From positions 1 through 64,000 of the forward strand of contig JAXGQE010000008.1 of assembly GCA_040766585.1 (NCBI GenBank): a DNA stretch of 64,000 nt, read 5' to 3'. The notes under the pieces are model-generated. The model did no database searches. It was not told the origin of the DNA and saw nothing but the letters and a program-made list of their open reading frames with translations. Below, in pieces: positions 42,814 to 51,011 of this stretch. Positions within the stretch are counted from its first letter, which is position 1; each line of letters begins with the position of its first letter. This stretch comes from JAXGQE01 sp040766585. GTDB lineage: Bacteria; Bacillota; SLNR01. Made by a program: the position numbers and the translations under genes.

Positions 42814-44397
42814 ATGGATCAAAATGCTGCTGAAAAAGTTACCATGGAAATGAAGAAACCCGATCTGGATGAAGTTGCTCGTTTTTACCATAACAGGTTG
42901 AACCCAGAAACCAGAGCTTTACTGAATCAGAGAGGCATCAATGATGCCACCATCGAAAAGTTCATGCTGGGCTATGACGACGGCAGCCGGCTGGGATTTT
43001 CGTCTACAGAAGTAAGTGCACTGGGGGATTATTTCAGGGACAGATTTATCTTTCCTATTATGAATGCCGAAGGAAAAGTAGTCAATATGGTGGGGCGATC
43101 CCGAACAGATGTCCAGCCGCTGTACAAGAACCTGCCATCCAACTATGTCCTTGATCCCAATTTTCTCTTCAATGAGAGTATCATAAAAGACAGCGATACC
43201 ATTTTTCTCTGCGAAGGCATTGTGGATGCCCTGTCGCTGATTCAGGCAAATTTCCCTGCAGTGGCCATTCTGGGTGTTAACAGCTTCAAGCCGGAATGGG
43301 CTGAAAAATTTAAAGATAAGCACGTTTTTCTCTGCTTCGATAATGACGAGATCGGTCGAATGGGAAAAGAAGGGGTAGCCAAAGAAATCAGTGAAAGTGC
43401 TTCTGAACTGTATTTTATAGATCTGCCGCCAGAGATCAAAGATATCAATGACTATTTTGTTCGAGTCAAAGATGCGGCAAAAAACTTTGTTCTGCTGGTA
43501 TATCAAGCCGTGGATTTGGGCAAATACCGCCAGTTCCCTGCCGATATACGCCATCTGAATGCTTTTCACCAAGAGTATGTCCGCAGAAATGAAGGGAAAA
43601 TGGTTGGATTGTCCACCGGCTTCGAAAAACTGGACAAGATCCTTTTTGGAGGATTCAGAGACGGACTCTACATTATTACCGGTGAGCCCGGATCCGGGAA
43701 AACCACTCTGCTTAAAAATTTGGCCGATCGATATTCAGGCATGAAGATCCCTGTCATATTTGTATCTCTGGAAACATCCGCGTTTGAACTGTGGGCTAAA
43801 AGCATGTCACGGATGACGAAAAACAAGGTTGCGGATGTCCTCTGCGGGAAAGCCGATCTTACGACCATTACGGAAGCAAACAAAGAGTATTCTGCCATGG
43901 CCTCCTTGACCTGGACCGTGGAAGGAATGGGACCGGTTCCCGTCAGCATGATCGACTCCTATGTCTATCAGACGATTAATGAACTTGGAGCAGTCCCTGT
44001 CGTCATGATCGATTATCTGCAGAGGATTCCGGTGGATCTTCAAATCCAGCCCCCCTCCCAAGATGCCTTTGACAACTACAACGCCTATCTGCTGAAGAAG
44101 CTGTCGCAAAAATATTCATGCCCTGTGATTGTGGCATCCTCCATAGAAAAAATTCATTCGGATGAGGAAGATCAAAAAGAGAGAATTACCGGAGTGTTGT
44201 ACACGGCAGATGTGGTGCTGAGACTATCCGAAAGAAAAGGCAGTCAGGATAACGGGGAAGATCCCATGCAAGCATGCATTCAGGTATTGAAAAACAGGAA
44301 TGGGATACTTGGCCGGATTCCTGTGCTTTTCAATCGCAGCCACAGCTATTTTGAAGCAGCTCCGGAAGAGGAAAGCAAAACGGACAAGCCGAAATGA
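42814..44397 (+). CDS. TOPRIM plus DnaB/RecA-type ATPase protein (Twinkle-like primase-helicase)
   Basis: 527 residues. Residues about 20-115 resemble the RNA-polymerase-like front of DnaG (RGINDATIEKFMLGY, RFIFPIMNAEGKVVNMVGR). A TOPRIM domain follows, with Glu134 in LCEGIVDAL and Asp176/Asp178 in CFDNDEIG. From about 262 a DnaB/RecA ATPase begins (LSTGFEKLDKILFGGF, Walker A GEPGSGKT at 290-297, Walker B VVMIDYLQR around 397-403). The zinc finger of true DnaG is absent. The layout matches phage T7 gp4 and mitochondrial Twinkle proteins. GGGGG precedes the ATG. There are no phage genes around it, so its role is unclear. Confidence 0.78.
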   Translation: MDQNAAEKVTMEMKKPDLDEVARFYHNRLNPETRALLNQRGINDATIEKFMLGYDDGSRLGFSSTEVSALGDYFRDRFIFPIMNAEGKVVNMVGRSRTDVQPLYKNLPSNYVLDPNFLFNESIIKDSDTIFLCEGIVDALSLIQANFPAVAILGVNSFKPEWAEKFKDKHVFLCFDNDEIGRMGKEGVAKEISESASELYFIDLPPEIKDINDYFVRVKDAAKNFVLLVYQAVDLGKYRQFPADIRHLNAFHQEYVRRNEGKMVGLSTGFEKLDKILFGGFRDGLYIITGEPGSGKTTLLKNLADRYSGMKIPVIFVSLETSAFELWAKSMSRMTKNKVADVLCGKADLTTITEANKEYSAMASLTWTVEGMGPVPVSMIDSYVYQTINELGAVPVVMIDYLQRIPVDLQIQPPSQDAFDNYNAYLLKKLSQKYSCPVIVASSIEKIHSDEEDQKERITGVLYTADVVLRLSERKGSQDNGEDPMQACIQVLKNRNGILGRIPVLFNRSHSYFEAAPEEESKTDKPK

Positions 44398-44415
44398 GGA
44401 TTAGTGAATAGGAAG

Positions 44416-44449
44416 AAAGATGAGACCGGAATGGCCTCATCTTTTTTTT
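44416..44449 (+). terminator. Rho-independent terminator
   Basis: AAAGATGAG and CTCATCTTT pair, with an inner CC/GG step, followed by a T run of eight. It overlaps the stop codon of the convergent patatin gene. Confidence 0.85.
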
Positions 44450-45648
44450 ATCGTATTATGGAGAATGATGGTAAAGCGATTGAGGATCTCTTCCCGCAGA
44501 GACCAAGGCAGAAGATCGGACCGTTTGAGAAGCCGGACCAGTTTTGAACGGGCAGGAGCCCCGAAAGGTTGATGAAAGTCGATACGGTCCATAAAATCTC
44601 CAAACCCATATACCCGGAACCGGTCGATCTTCTGTCTTTGGGCTATCCGTTCAAACAAGGCCAGCACCACATCCCCGTAGGTACCTTCCCGGTCAATTTT
44701 CAGCGACTTGGCAATCAGAGGAAGGAACCGTTCATAAATCGTGCGCAGCATGGTCTCTCCGCCGGTTATTTTCAATTTTTCCAACAGCTCATTCATTTCT
44801 TCTTTGGGCAAACGAGTAATGATCTCCGAGAAATATTCCTCTGAAGGAATGTTCTCAATATAGTAGCGTTGACCGCGATATCCGCGAAAAACTCTCATGG
44901 TATCAAAATATCCCAGGTTAATATTGGTTTCTGCCCGGGCAGGATTGAATTCCAAAACGGCCCCCAGATTCTCTCTGGGTTCAATGACGGTCAGATTGAT
45001 CTGGTGTTCTTTGAATCGACGGTGGATTCCGGGACCGCCGATCATGATGGCGATGATGTCCTTGTATCCTCTTCGGACCAGCATATTGATGGGCAGGTTA
45101 TTGTAGAAACCGCCGTCCAGATAGCTTTTCCCATCGCCAAAATTGCTTTGGAATATGGGCAGACGACTGCTAGCCAGAATATAGTCAATCAGCTCCCCTT
45201 GCGGAATTTCTTCCAAAAAGATTTCCAAAGGAGTCCGGTCTGTGAGAGAGACAGTTACAATCCCGAAATCTTTTTCCGTTTTTCGGATTTTCTCTTCATC
45301 GATGTGGGCTTCCAGCATTTTTCGGAGAGGGGTTGTATCGATTCCTTTATCCAGAATGGCTGTCTGAAAATAGTTGATAAGCTGAGCCAGCTGGTTCGGC
45401 AGGCGTTCCATTCTTTTTAGTCGTTCCAGCTGGGCAGGATTAATATCAAACAGTTGATGAGGAGCCACACTGCTCCAAACTTGAATGGCTTCTTCAAGGC
45501 TGTCTTGCAATATCAGAGCTCCATTGATGGCGCCCACGGATGTGCCGGCAACGCCGCCAATTTCCAATCCCAATTCAGCCAGTGCCTTCCAGGCACCCAC
45601 CTGGTACGCCCCTTTGGCTCCCCCGCCTTCCAATGCGATTCCATACAT
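44437..45648 (-). CDS. Patatin-like phospholipase
   Basis: 403 residues. The oxyanion motif GGGAKGAYQVG (residues 8-18), the nucleophile elbow GTSVG (35-39; Ser37) and the catalytic Asp in DGGFYNN are all present, so it should be an active serine acyl hydrolase on lipid esters. The C-terminal 150 residues, after KITGGETMLRT, are helical and unassigned, longer than in the smallest patatins. No signal peptide. GGGGAG lies 8 bases ahead of the ATG. It is convergent with the primase-helicase-like gene. Confidence 0.88.
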   Translation of the reverse strand: MYGIALEGGGAKGAYQVGAWKALAELGLEIGGVAGTSVGAINGALILQDSLEEAIQVWSSVAPHQLFDINPAQLERLKRMERLPNQLAQLINYFQTAILDKGIDTTPLRKMLEAHIDEEKIRKTEKDFGIVTVSLTDRTPLEIFLEEIPQGELIDYILASSRLPIFQSNFGDGKSYLDGGFYNNLPINMLVRRGYKDIIAIMIGGPGIHRRFKEHQINLTVIEPRENLGAVLEFNPARAETNINLGYFDTMRVFRGYRGQRYYIENIPSEEYFSEIITRLPKEEMNELLEKLKITGGETMLRTIYERFLPLIAKSLKIDREGTYGDVVLALFERIAQRQKIDRFRVYGFGDFMDRIDFHQPFGAPARSKLVRLLKRSDLLPWSLREEILNRFTIILHNTIKKR

Positions 45649-45832
45649 GACAGTGACTCCCCTTTGTATCGACGCTGCAGTTTGTGTATTCAGTATTCAT
45701 CACCCGGCTTGAATTCCCTGCTCACTACGGCCACTTACCGAAAATCTGGAAATCGGTATAATGGACAGGAAAGCAGGAACACGTGGGAATACAGCGAAAA
45801 ATAGGGTAGTACGGACACAAGGAGGGATTTGT

Positions 45833-46594
45833 TTGCGGATCATTTCTTGGAATGCAAACGGGATCCGGGCACTGATGAAAAAAGATTTGAAGCAGTGGGC
45901 AGAAACAGAAAGCCCAGACATACTCTGCTTTCAGGAGACGAAAATACACGAATCTCAAATCACGGATGCCGGACTTGATGTGCCCGGCTATTTCGATTAC
46001 TGGGCCAGTGCAGAGAAAAAAGGCTACAGTGGCGTTGCCCTGTACACAAAAAAACAGCCCCTGGAAGTAGTTCAGGCTGTCGTTCCGGAACTCGATGATG
46101 GGGAAGGCCGGATTCTGCAGGCACAATTCGAAGATTTTCTGCTTCTGAACATCTATTTTCCCAACGGGCAGGCTTCTGAAGAGAGGCTTCAGTACAAACT
46201 GCGTTTTTACGATCATCTGATTCCCTATCTTAAATCCCTGTCAGATCAGGGAAAGAAAGTCATTGTCTGCGGGGACTACAATACGGCTCATCATCCCATT
46301 GATTTGAAGAATCCTGAAAGTAATGAGAATTACTCCGGTTTTATGCCCATTGAAAGAATACGTCTCGATCATCTGATGAAAGCAGGGTACATCGATGTCT
46401 TCCGCCGTATGTATCCGGATCGGGTTCAGTACTCCTGGTGGACATACCGCTTCAAGGCTCGAGAAAGGAACATTGGATGGCGGATTGACTATTTCTTTGT
46501 AACAGAGAATGTTTTCGATGATGTATCGGATTGCATCATCATGGATCAGGTGACTGGTTCGGATCACTGCCCTGTCCAGTTGGTACTGAAATAA
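45833..46594 (+). CDS. xth: Exodeoxyribonuclease III (AP endonuclease)
   Basis: 253 residues from a TTG at 45833 (GGAGGG, 6-base spacing); the upstream reading has no signal. The ExoIII/APE1 motifs are intact: ISWNANGIRA, CFQETK with the metal-binding Glu, YSGVALY, ICGDYNTAH, WWTYRF with WRIDYFFV, and the final GSDHCPV. It cuts DNA at abasic sites and degrades 3' ends during base excision repair. It stands alone between divergent and convergent neighbours. Confidence 0.94.
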   Translation: MRIISWNANGIRALMKKDLKQWAETESPDILCFQETKIHESQITDAGLDVPGYFDYWASAEKKGYSGVALYTKKQPLEVVQAVVPELDDGEGRILQAQFEDFLLLNIYFPNGQASEERLQYKLRFYDHLIPYLKSLSDQGKKVIVCGDYNTAHHPIDLKNPESNENYSGFMPIERIRLDHLMKAGYIDVFRRMYPDRVQYSWWTYRFKARERNIGWRIDYFFVTENVFDDVSDCIIMDQVTGSDHCPVQLVLK

Positions 46595-46603
46595 TAACCG
46601 TCA

Positions 46604-47236
46604 TTACTTATAGAATTGGATTCCAGCCACAACTTTGGCGATTACGGTCAAATCTTTCCGGGCATATATGGTGGGAGGAACTTTGGGATCTAGACTTACA
46701 GCCAAAATACGGTCGTGATCCTCGTAGAGCCGGGCGATAATGGATGGGTTATTTTCTGACCAGGCCAGCATGAGGGCGCCGGAATCCACAACATCCTGTT
46801 TTCGGCACAACAGCATTTCATTCTCAAACCAAGAAGGCAGAGTGCGCTGTACGGTATTCAGCTGAATATAAAAGAGAAAACTACCGGATTCATCAGCAAT
46901 GACTGGCAAGGATCCTTGCCTCGGATGATCGTCCAGGGATATTTTCGGTGTGATCGGAAGCGAAAAAACGGGAGCTGTATGGGTGGGTCTTCTTTCCAGG
47001 AAAGCACCGTCAAGCGGCGTGGATTTCATGGTTCTCTGACTGCTGTGACCAAGCAGATAATCAGTTGTCGTTCCGAACATGCTGGCGAATCGACGAAGCA
47101 TATCGTAATCGGGCTGACGGACATCCCTTTCATAATTGGATAGCGCCGCATTGGAAATGCCGAGTATCTCTGCAGCTTGAAGCTGGGTCCACCCTTTTTT
47201 CTCTCTTTCTAATCGCAGCCGGTCTCCTGTTGTCAT
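46604..47236 (-). CDS. XRE-family regulator with S24/LexA-like C-terminal domain
   Basis: 210 residues. The HTH lies at about 5-60 (WTQLQAAEILGISNAALSNYE). The C-terminal half follows the LexA/CI-type fold outline (ENEMLLCRKQDVVDSGALMLAW, then ARLYEDHDRILAV and VIAKVVAG), but I do not see the catalytic SM dyad or a clear partner Lys, so self-cleavage is unlikely. It is probably a DNA-binding repressor responding to a ligand or damage signal. GAGGTGG lies 5 bases ahead of the ATG. It is convergent with xth and divergent from tilS. Confidence 0.78.
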   Translation of the reverse strand: MTTGDRLRLEREKKGWTQLQAAEILGISNAALSNYERDVRQPDYDMLRRFASMFGTTTDYLLGHSSQRTMKSTPLDGAFLERRPTHTAPVFSLPITPKISLDDHPRQGSLPVIADESGSFLFYIQLNTVQRTLPSWFENEMLLCRKQDVVDSGALMLAWSENNPSIIARLYEDHDRILAVSLDPKVPPTIYARKDLTVIAKVVAGIQFYK

Positions 47237-47373
47237 TCAAACCACCTCAACACTAGTTTCTTGGGTACAATAAAGACTTATTTCTACATAAAGTGAAAAA
47301 TACTTCTTTCTTTTGAGAAATTTTTGGGTGAGCGGCCAATACGCAAGAGATGGTTCCTGTAGGAGGGAATCCT

Positions 47374-48786
47374 GTGGAAACAAAAGTGAAAGAGACAATT
47401 CAAAAATACGGCCTGCTCGAAAAAGGGGATCGAGTGATTGTGGGAGTCTCCGGCGGGCCAGATTCGGTGGCTCTGCTGCATATGCTGCATCAGCTGAGAA
47501 AGCCGCTGCAGCTGACACTGGTAGCGGCTCACGTCAACCACCGGATCCGAGGGGAAAATGCCGATGAGGATGAACGGTTTGTGGCCCATCTGGCCCGGCA
47601 GTGGGATATTGAATACCGGGTCCGCTCCATGGATGTGCCGGCTTTGGCCCGAAAAGAGGGATTATCCTGCGAAGATGCAGGTCGCCAGGTACGATACGGC
47701 TTTTTTAGCCACCTGGCGGACGAACAGAGCGGCAGCAAAATAGCTGTCGCCCATCACCGCGATGATCAGGCCGAGACTGTTCTGATGAATCTGATCCGCG
47801 GGTCGGGCACGGAAGGGCTTTCTGGGATGAAGCCCATTCGGGACGGACGCATTATCCGACCGCTTCTGTATGTGAGCCGGGAAGAGATTGAAACCTACTG
47901 CCGGGAGCATCATCTGGAAAGCCGGCTGGATGAGTCTAATCTGGAAACGGAGTATCTCAGGAACAAAATCAGGCTTCTTTTGATCCCCTATATAGAGACC
48001 CATTTCAACCCTCAGTTTCGCCAGGCACTGAGCCGAACAGCTGAAATTCTCCGGGATGAAAACCACCTGGTTCAGATGCTGGCGGATAAACAGCTCACCC
48101 TTCATTTGAAAGCCGTGGATGGTGGATTTCGTTTTCCGATCCATGTTCTCCAGTCCGAGCCCGTGGCCATGCGCCGGCGTCTGATTCGGGGTATCATTGC
48201 ACGGCTCAGCGGCTCGGTGCGCCAGATTGCCCTCACTCATATCGATTCTGTCGTCAGCATCATCGACAAGGGGACAACCGGGAAACAGATTCAGCTGCCG
48301 GGGAAAATCAATGCATCCATTGAATACGAAACACTCATCATCCAAAAGAGCAGCGATGATAGGCCGCCGAAACTGGGCAGGACTGAAATTCAGGTACCGG
48401 GTACTACGGTCATTCCTGAACTTGATTGTGTGTTTACAGCCATCTGCAATACAGATCCGAAATTTTCTTTGGCCGCAGGGAAGTACCACATAGCTGTGGA
48501 AAAAAGCAAAATCAGTCTGCCCCTTTATGTCCGGACAAGAATTCCGGGAGACACGATTTCACTGCCTGGGGGCGGAACAAGCAAAATTAAAAATATTCTC
48601 ATTGATCAAAAAATCAGCCGCAGGCAAAGAGATCGGATTCCCATTGTGGTGGATGCCAAAGGGCAAGTCATCTGGATCGTTGGGGTCAAAACATCGGCTC
48701 TCTGTCAGCGGGAAGACAGGAAGGCCAGCACCATCGATATCCATGCAGATTGCAGTCACAGGGAGGAACTCATTGATGAAAAATGA
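47374..48786 (+). CDS. tilS: tRNA(Ile)-lysidine synthase
   Basis: 470 residues from a GTG at 47374 (GGAGGG, 6-base spacing). The PP-loop SGGPDS is at 26-31, followed by AHVNHRIRGENADEDE, the AHHRDDQAETVLMNLIRGSG motif and a C-terminal TilS domain (RTRIPGDTISLPGGG, then KIKNILIDQKISRRQRDRIP). It makes lysidine at the wobble base of the Ile-AUA tRNA, an essential step. It overlaps hpt by 11 bases; the order tilS-hpt-ftsH is conserved in Firmicutes. Confidence 0.95.
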   Translation: METKVKETIQKYGLLEKGDRVIVGVSGGPDSVALLHMLHQLRKPLQLTLVAAHVNHRIRGENADEDERFVAHLARQWDIEYRVRSMDVPALARKEGLSCEDAGRQVRYGFFSHLADEQSGSKIAVAHHRDDQAETVLMNLIRGSGTEGLSGMKPIRDGRIIRPLLYVSREEIETYCREHHLESRLDESNLETEYLRNKIRLLLIPYIETHFNPQFRQALSRTAEILRDENHLVQMLADKQLTLHLKAVDGGFRFPIHVLQSEPVAMRRRLIRGIIARLSGSVRQIALTHIDSVVSIIDKGTTGKQIQLPGKINASIEYETLIIQKSSDDRPPKLGRTEIQVPGTTVIPELDCVFTAICNTDPKFSLAAGKYHIAVEKSKISLPLYVRTRIPGDTISLPGGGTSKIKNILIDQKISRRQRDRIPIVVDAKGQVIWIVGVKTSALCQREDRKASTIDIHADCSHREELIDEK

Positions 48787-49327
48787 CATTCAGGAAGTGC
48801 TGATCACCCGGGAACAAATTCATAAGAGAATTCAGGAGATGGGCAGCGAGCTTTCGGAGCATTACCGGGGGCAGGAACTGCTGCTGGTATGCATCCTCAA
48901 AGGAGGGGTGATGTTTCTGGCCGATCTGGCCCGGGCCATCTCCATTCCCTGTGAGCTTGATTTTATGGCTGTATCGAGTTATGGAGCAGCCACAGAGACA
49001 TCCGGGGTTGTCCGTATACTGAAGGATCTGGATAAAAGCATCCAGGGAAAACATGTCCTTCTGGTTGAAGATGTGGTTGACACCGGGCTGACGCTGCAGT
49101 ATCTGGTGAATAACCTGAAAGACCGCGGCCCGGCCAGTCTGAAGATATGTTCTCTGTTAAACAAAAAAGCAAACCGGAAAGTTGAAGTAGAAGTCGATTT
49201 TGTCGGTTTTGAGATTCCAGATAAGTTTGTGGTGGGCTTTGGACTGGATTTTGCCGACGGGTATCGGCATCTTCCCTATGTGGCTGTTCTGAAACCCGAA
49301 ATATACAGTGGAGAAGTTCCCCGATAA
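48776..49327 (+). CDS. hpt: Hypoxanthine phosphoribosyltransferase
   Basis: 183 residues. The PRPP-binding motif VLLVEDVVDTGLT (about residues 97-109) and the family marks LLVCILKGGVMFLADL, DFMAVSSYG and FVVGFGLDFADGYRHLPY are present. It salvages hypoxanthine and guanine to IMP and GMP. The ATG lies within the end of tilS, with GGGAGG 9 bases ahead. Its stop codon lies inside the 18-bp target duplication of the IS element, so the insertion left the protein intact. Confidence 0.94.
   Translation: MKNDIQEVLITREQIHKRIQEMGSELSEHYRGQELLLVCILKGGVMFLADLARAISIPCELDFMAVSSYGAATETSGVVRILKDLDKSIQGKHVLLVEDVVDTGLTLQYLVNNLKDRGPASLKICSLLNKKANRKVEVEVDFVGFEIPDKFVVGFGLDFADGYRHLPYVAVLKPEIYSGEVPR
49310..49327 (+). 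repeat. Left copy of the IS target-site duplication
   Basis: The 18-base sequence GGAGAAGTTCCCCGATAA is repeated exactly at 50926-50943, on the other side of the element. A T at 49328 and 50944 makes the limit ambiguous by one base. Confidence 0.88.
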
Positions 49328-50925
49328 TGTCAATAACTTGAGAAAATGTCACCTAGAATTGGTTTAATTAACTTGAGAAAATGTCACCCCCGGATACAGG
49401 GAATATGGGGCTCTGCCCCACACCCCGCCCTGCCGGGAAGCGAGGGCCTGTACGACAGACCCCCGCAAAAAGGGTTTGAATGGACGAGGGAATCAAGGGT
49501 CAAGATGAACTCGTGGGACTCGCCCTTGATTCCCGCATAATCAGGCATATTCTTTGAGGAAGATGTCTTCAAGGATTTGGATGATATCCCGGTTGCTTTC
49601 ATCAAAAGTGATCCTTGGCCAGGCGATGTGGCCGTATTTGAAGTAATGTTCATCGGGAAGAGAAGTATAGATCTGACGAGCAGGAGCCTTAGGTTTGGGA
49701 TTTTTTTTCGGCTTGATAAAGGGGATCACCTGGTAAAAATGCTGATGATGCTGCACCTTAATACCAAAGGCCGGACTGATAAGGACACGGACCGGAGTTT
49801 TGGGAGCCAGGGCAGCCTGAAGGATCTGGAAATGGCGATTAGAAAAAGAGAAGACATGGCCTGCGTCAATGATGCGCTGGTGTTTGACACAAAGGGTGTG
49901 ATCCACCAATGTGGAGTCGGGAACATCCCTAAAAGCGGAATCCGGTTCAAGAGGAGCCACTGCAAAACGCTCGTTGAAACGTTTGATGTAGGCAGGGAGG
50001 AAGGCATTGGCGTCACCGATATTTGTGATACCGGCGATTTTAAACTCGACGGGGAGACGGCTTTGGAGAGTGTCCCAGAGTTTTTCCACTCGTCCTTTGG
50101 CCTGGGGTGAACGTGCTTTATGCATGGTGATACCCAGTTCATCCATCGCCCGGCTGAATTGGGTGTGGGGGATCTGCTGGCCGTCAAGCTGATCCTGGAT
50201 GGAGAGGGAGGCGGCTTTGGGTGAGACAAATATGGAGTGGCGGTCCGTGTAGAGGCTGACAGGAATACCGCAGTTGAGAAGCATTTGTCGGGCAACAGCA
50301 AAGTACCCCATCAGGCATTCATGGGGGGTTAGAAAGGCTCCCACAATCTCACCGGTGGCATCGTCAACGGCGCCGTGGAGAGTAAACTTCTCAGGGGTGG
50401 AAAACCATTCAAAGGGAGTGGCATCCATCTGAATCAGAGTACCCCTGCGGGCCTTGCGCTTGCGGCGGTGGTGGGATTTGCGTTTGCGCCTCTTTTTGGG
50501 ACTTGCTAGTCCGGCTTCCGTGAGGATTTTGTACAAGGGAGTATAGCTGATGTGAATCTGTTCATGCTCTGCCAGGAGTTCCTGAAAGTGAGTAAAGTTC
50601 GCGTTGATGAAAGGCTCCTGTCCTTTGAGACGAATGATGGCAGCCTTGAGCTGGTCGGTCACTGCGTGAGAAGGTTTACGCCCGGTATTGCTGTGAATGA
50701 GGGATTCTGGTCCCTGTTGTTGCACTCCTTTTTTCAGTCTTTTGATTTGGCGCTCACTTAAATCTAGATCTTCCGCAGCTTCCTGGATCGTCACCTTACC
50801 TTCGATGACAAGGGATAGTACTTTAAATCTATTCAGTTGTTTTTGGGTCATGAGAAATCGCACCTCGTCCATAGTGACATTTTATCAAGTTAATTACGAG
50901 GTGACATTATCACAAGTTAAACACA
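49328..50925 (-). mobile_element. IS element of the ISNCY/IS1202-like group, about 1.6 kb
   Basis: The element is bounded by the 18-bp direct repeat and begins and ends TGT/ACA. Each end carries two related inverted sequences. The outer pair is at 49334-49354 and 50899-50919 (TAACTTGAGAAAATGTCACC against TAACTTGTGATAATGTCACC). The inner pair is at 49366-49387 and 50874-50895 (AATTAACTTGAGAAAATGTC against AATTAACTTGATAAAATGTC). It holds one transposase gene and a 150-base noncoding part near the left end. Long target duplications are typical of the IS1202/ISTde1 relatives (family recall). Because ends, repeats and transposase are intact, the insertion is probably recent. Confidence 0.85.
49541..50851 (-). 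CDS. DDE transposase (ISNCY/IS1202-like)
   Basis: 436 residues from the ATG at 50851 (GAGGTG, 9-base spacing); an ATG at 50872 lies closer to the inverted repeat without a site. The N terminus has an HTH (TIQEAAEDLDLSERQIKRL), then a basic Lys/Arg-rich segment, then the integrase-like core: Asp in IQMDATPFEWF, Asp in LYTDRHSIF and Glu in GRVEKLWDTLQ, an apparently complete DDE triad. It would cut and join the element ends. It is oriented opposite to hpt and ftsH. Confidence 0.88.
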   Translation of the reverse strand: MTQKQLNRFKVLSLVIEGKVTIQEAAEDLDLSERQIKRLKKGVQQQGPESLIHSNTGRKPSHAVTDQLKAAIIRLKGQEPFINANFTHFQELLAEHEQIHISYTPLYKILTEAGLASPKKRRKRKSHHRRKRKARRGTLIQMDATPFEWFSTPEKFTLHGAVDDATGEIVGAFLTPHECLMGYFAVARQMLLNCGIPVSLYTDRHSIFVSPKAASLSIQDQLDGQQIPHTQFSRAMDELGITMHKARSPQAKGRVEKLWDTLQSRLPVEFKIAGITNIGDANAFLPAYIKRFNERFAVAPLEPDSAFRDVPDSTLVDHTLCVKHQRIIDAGHVFSFSNRHFQILQAALAPKTPVRVLISPAFGIKVQHHQHFYQVIPFIKPKKNPKPKAPARQIYTSLPDEHYFKYGHIAWPRITFDESNRDIIQILEDIFLKEYA

Positions 50926-50943
50926 GGAGAAGTTCCCCGATAA
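50926..50943 (+). repeat. Right copy of the IS target-site duplication
   Basis: Identical to 49310-49327. It restores the original sequence that once joined the hpt stop codon to the ftsH promoter. Confidence 0.88.
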
Positions 50944-50972
50944 TTGTATATTTTATCTGGATATGATAAAAT
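50944..50972 (+). promoter_or_regulatory. ftsH promoter
   Basis: TTGTAT and TAAAAT are 17 bases apart, starting one base after the right target duplication. The IS landed directly upstream of, but not in, this promoter. Confidence 0.65.
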
Positions 50973-51011
50973 AATACTCTGTGAATGGTCCATTGGAAAG
51001 GGGGTAAGTTT

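Noticed and set aside
42448..44449. Prophage around the Twinkle-like gene
   Set aside because: No integrase, capsid, terminase or lysis genes on either side and no attachment-site repeats.
49310..50943. hpt disrupted by the IS
   Set aside because: The hpt stop codon is inside the left target duplication, so the reading frame ends normally.
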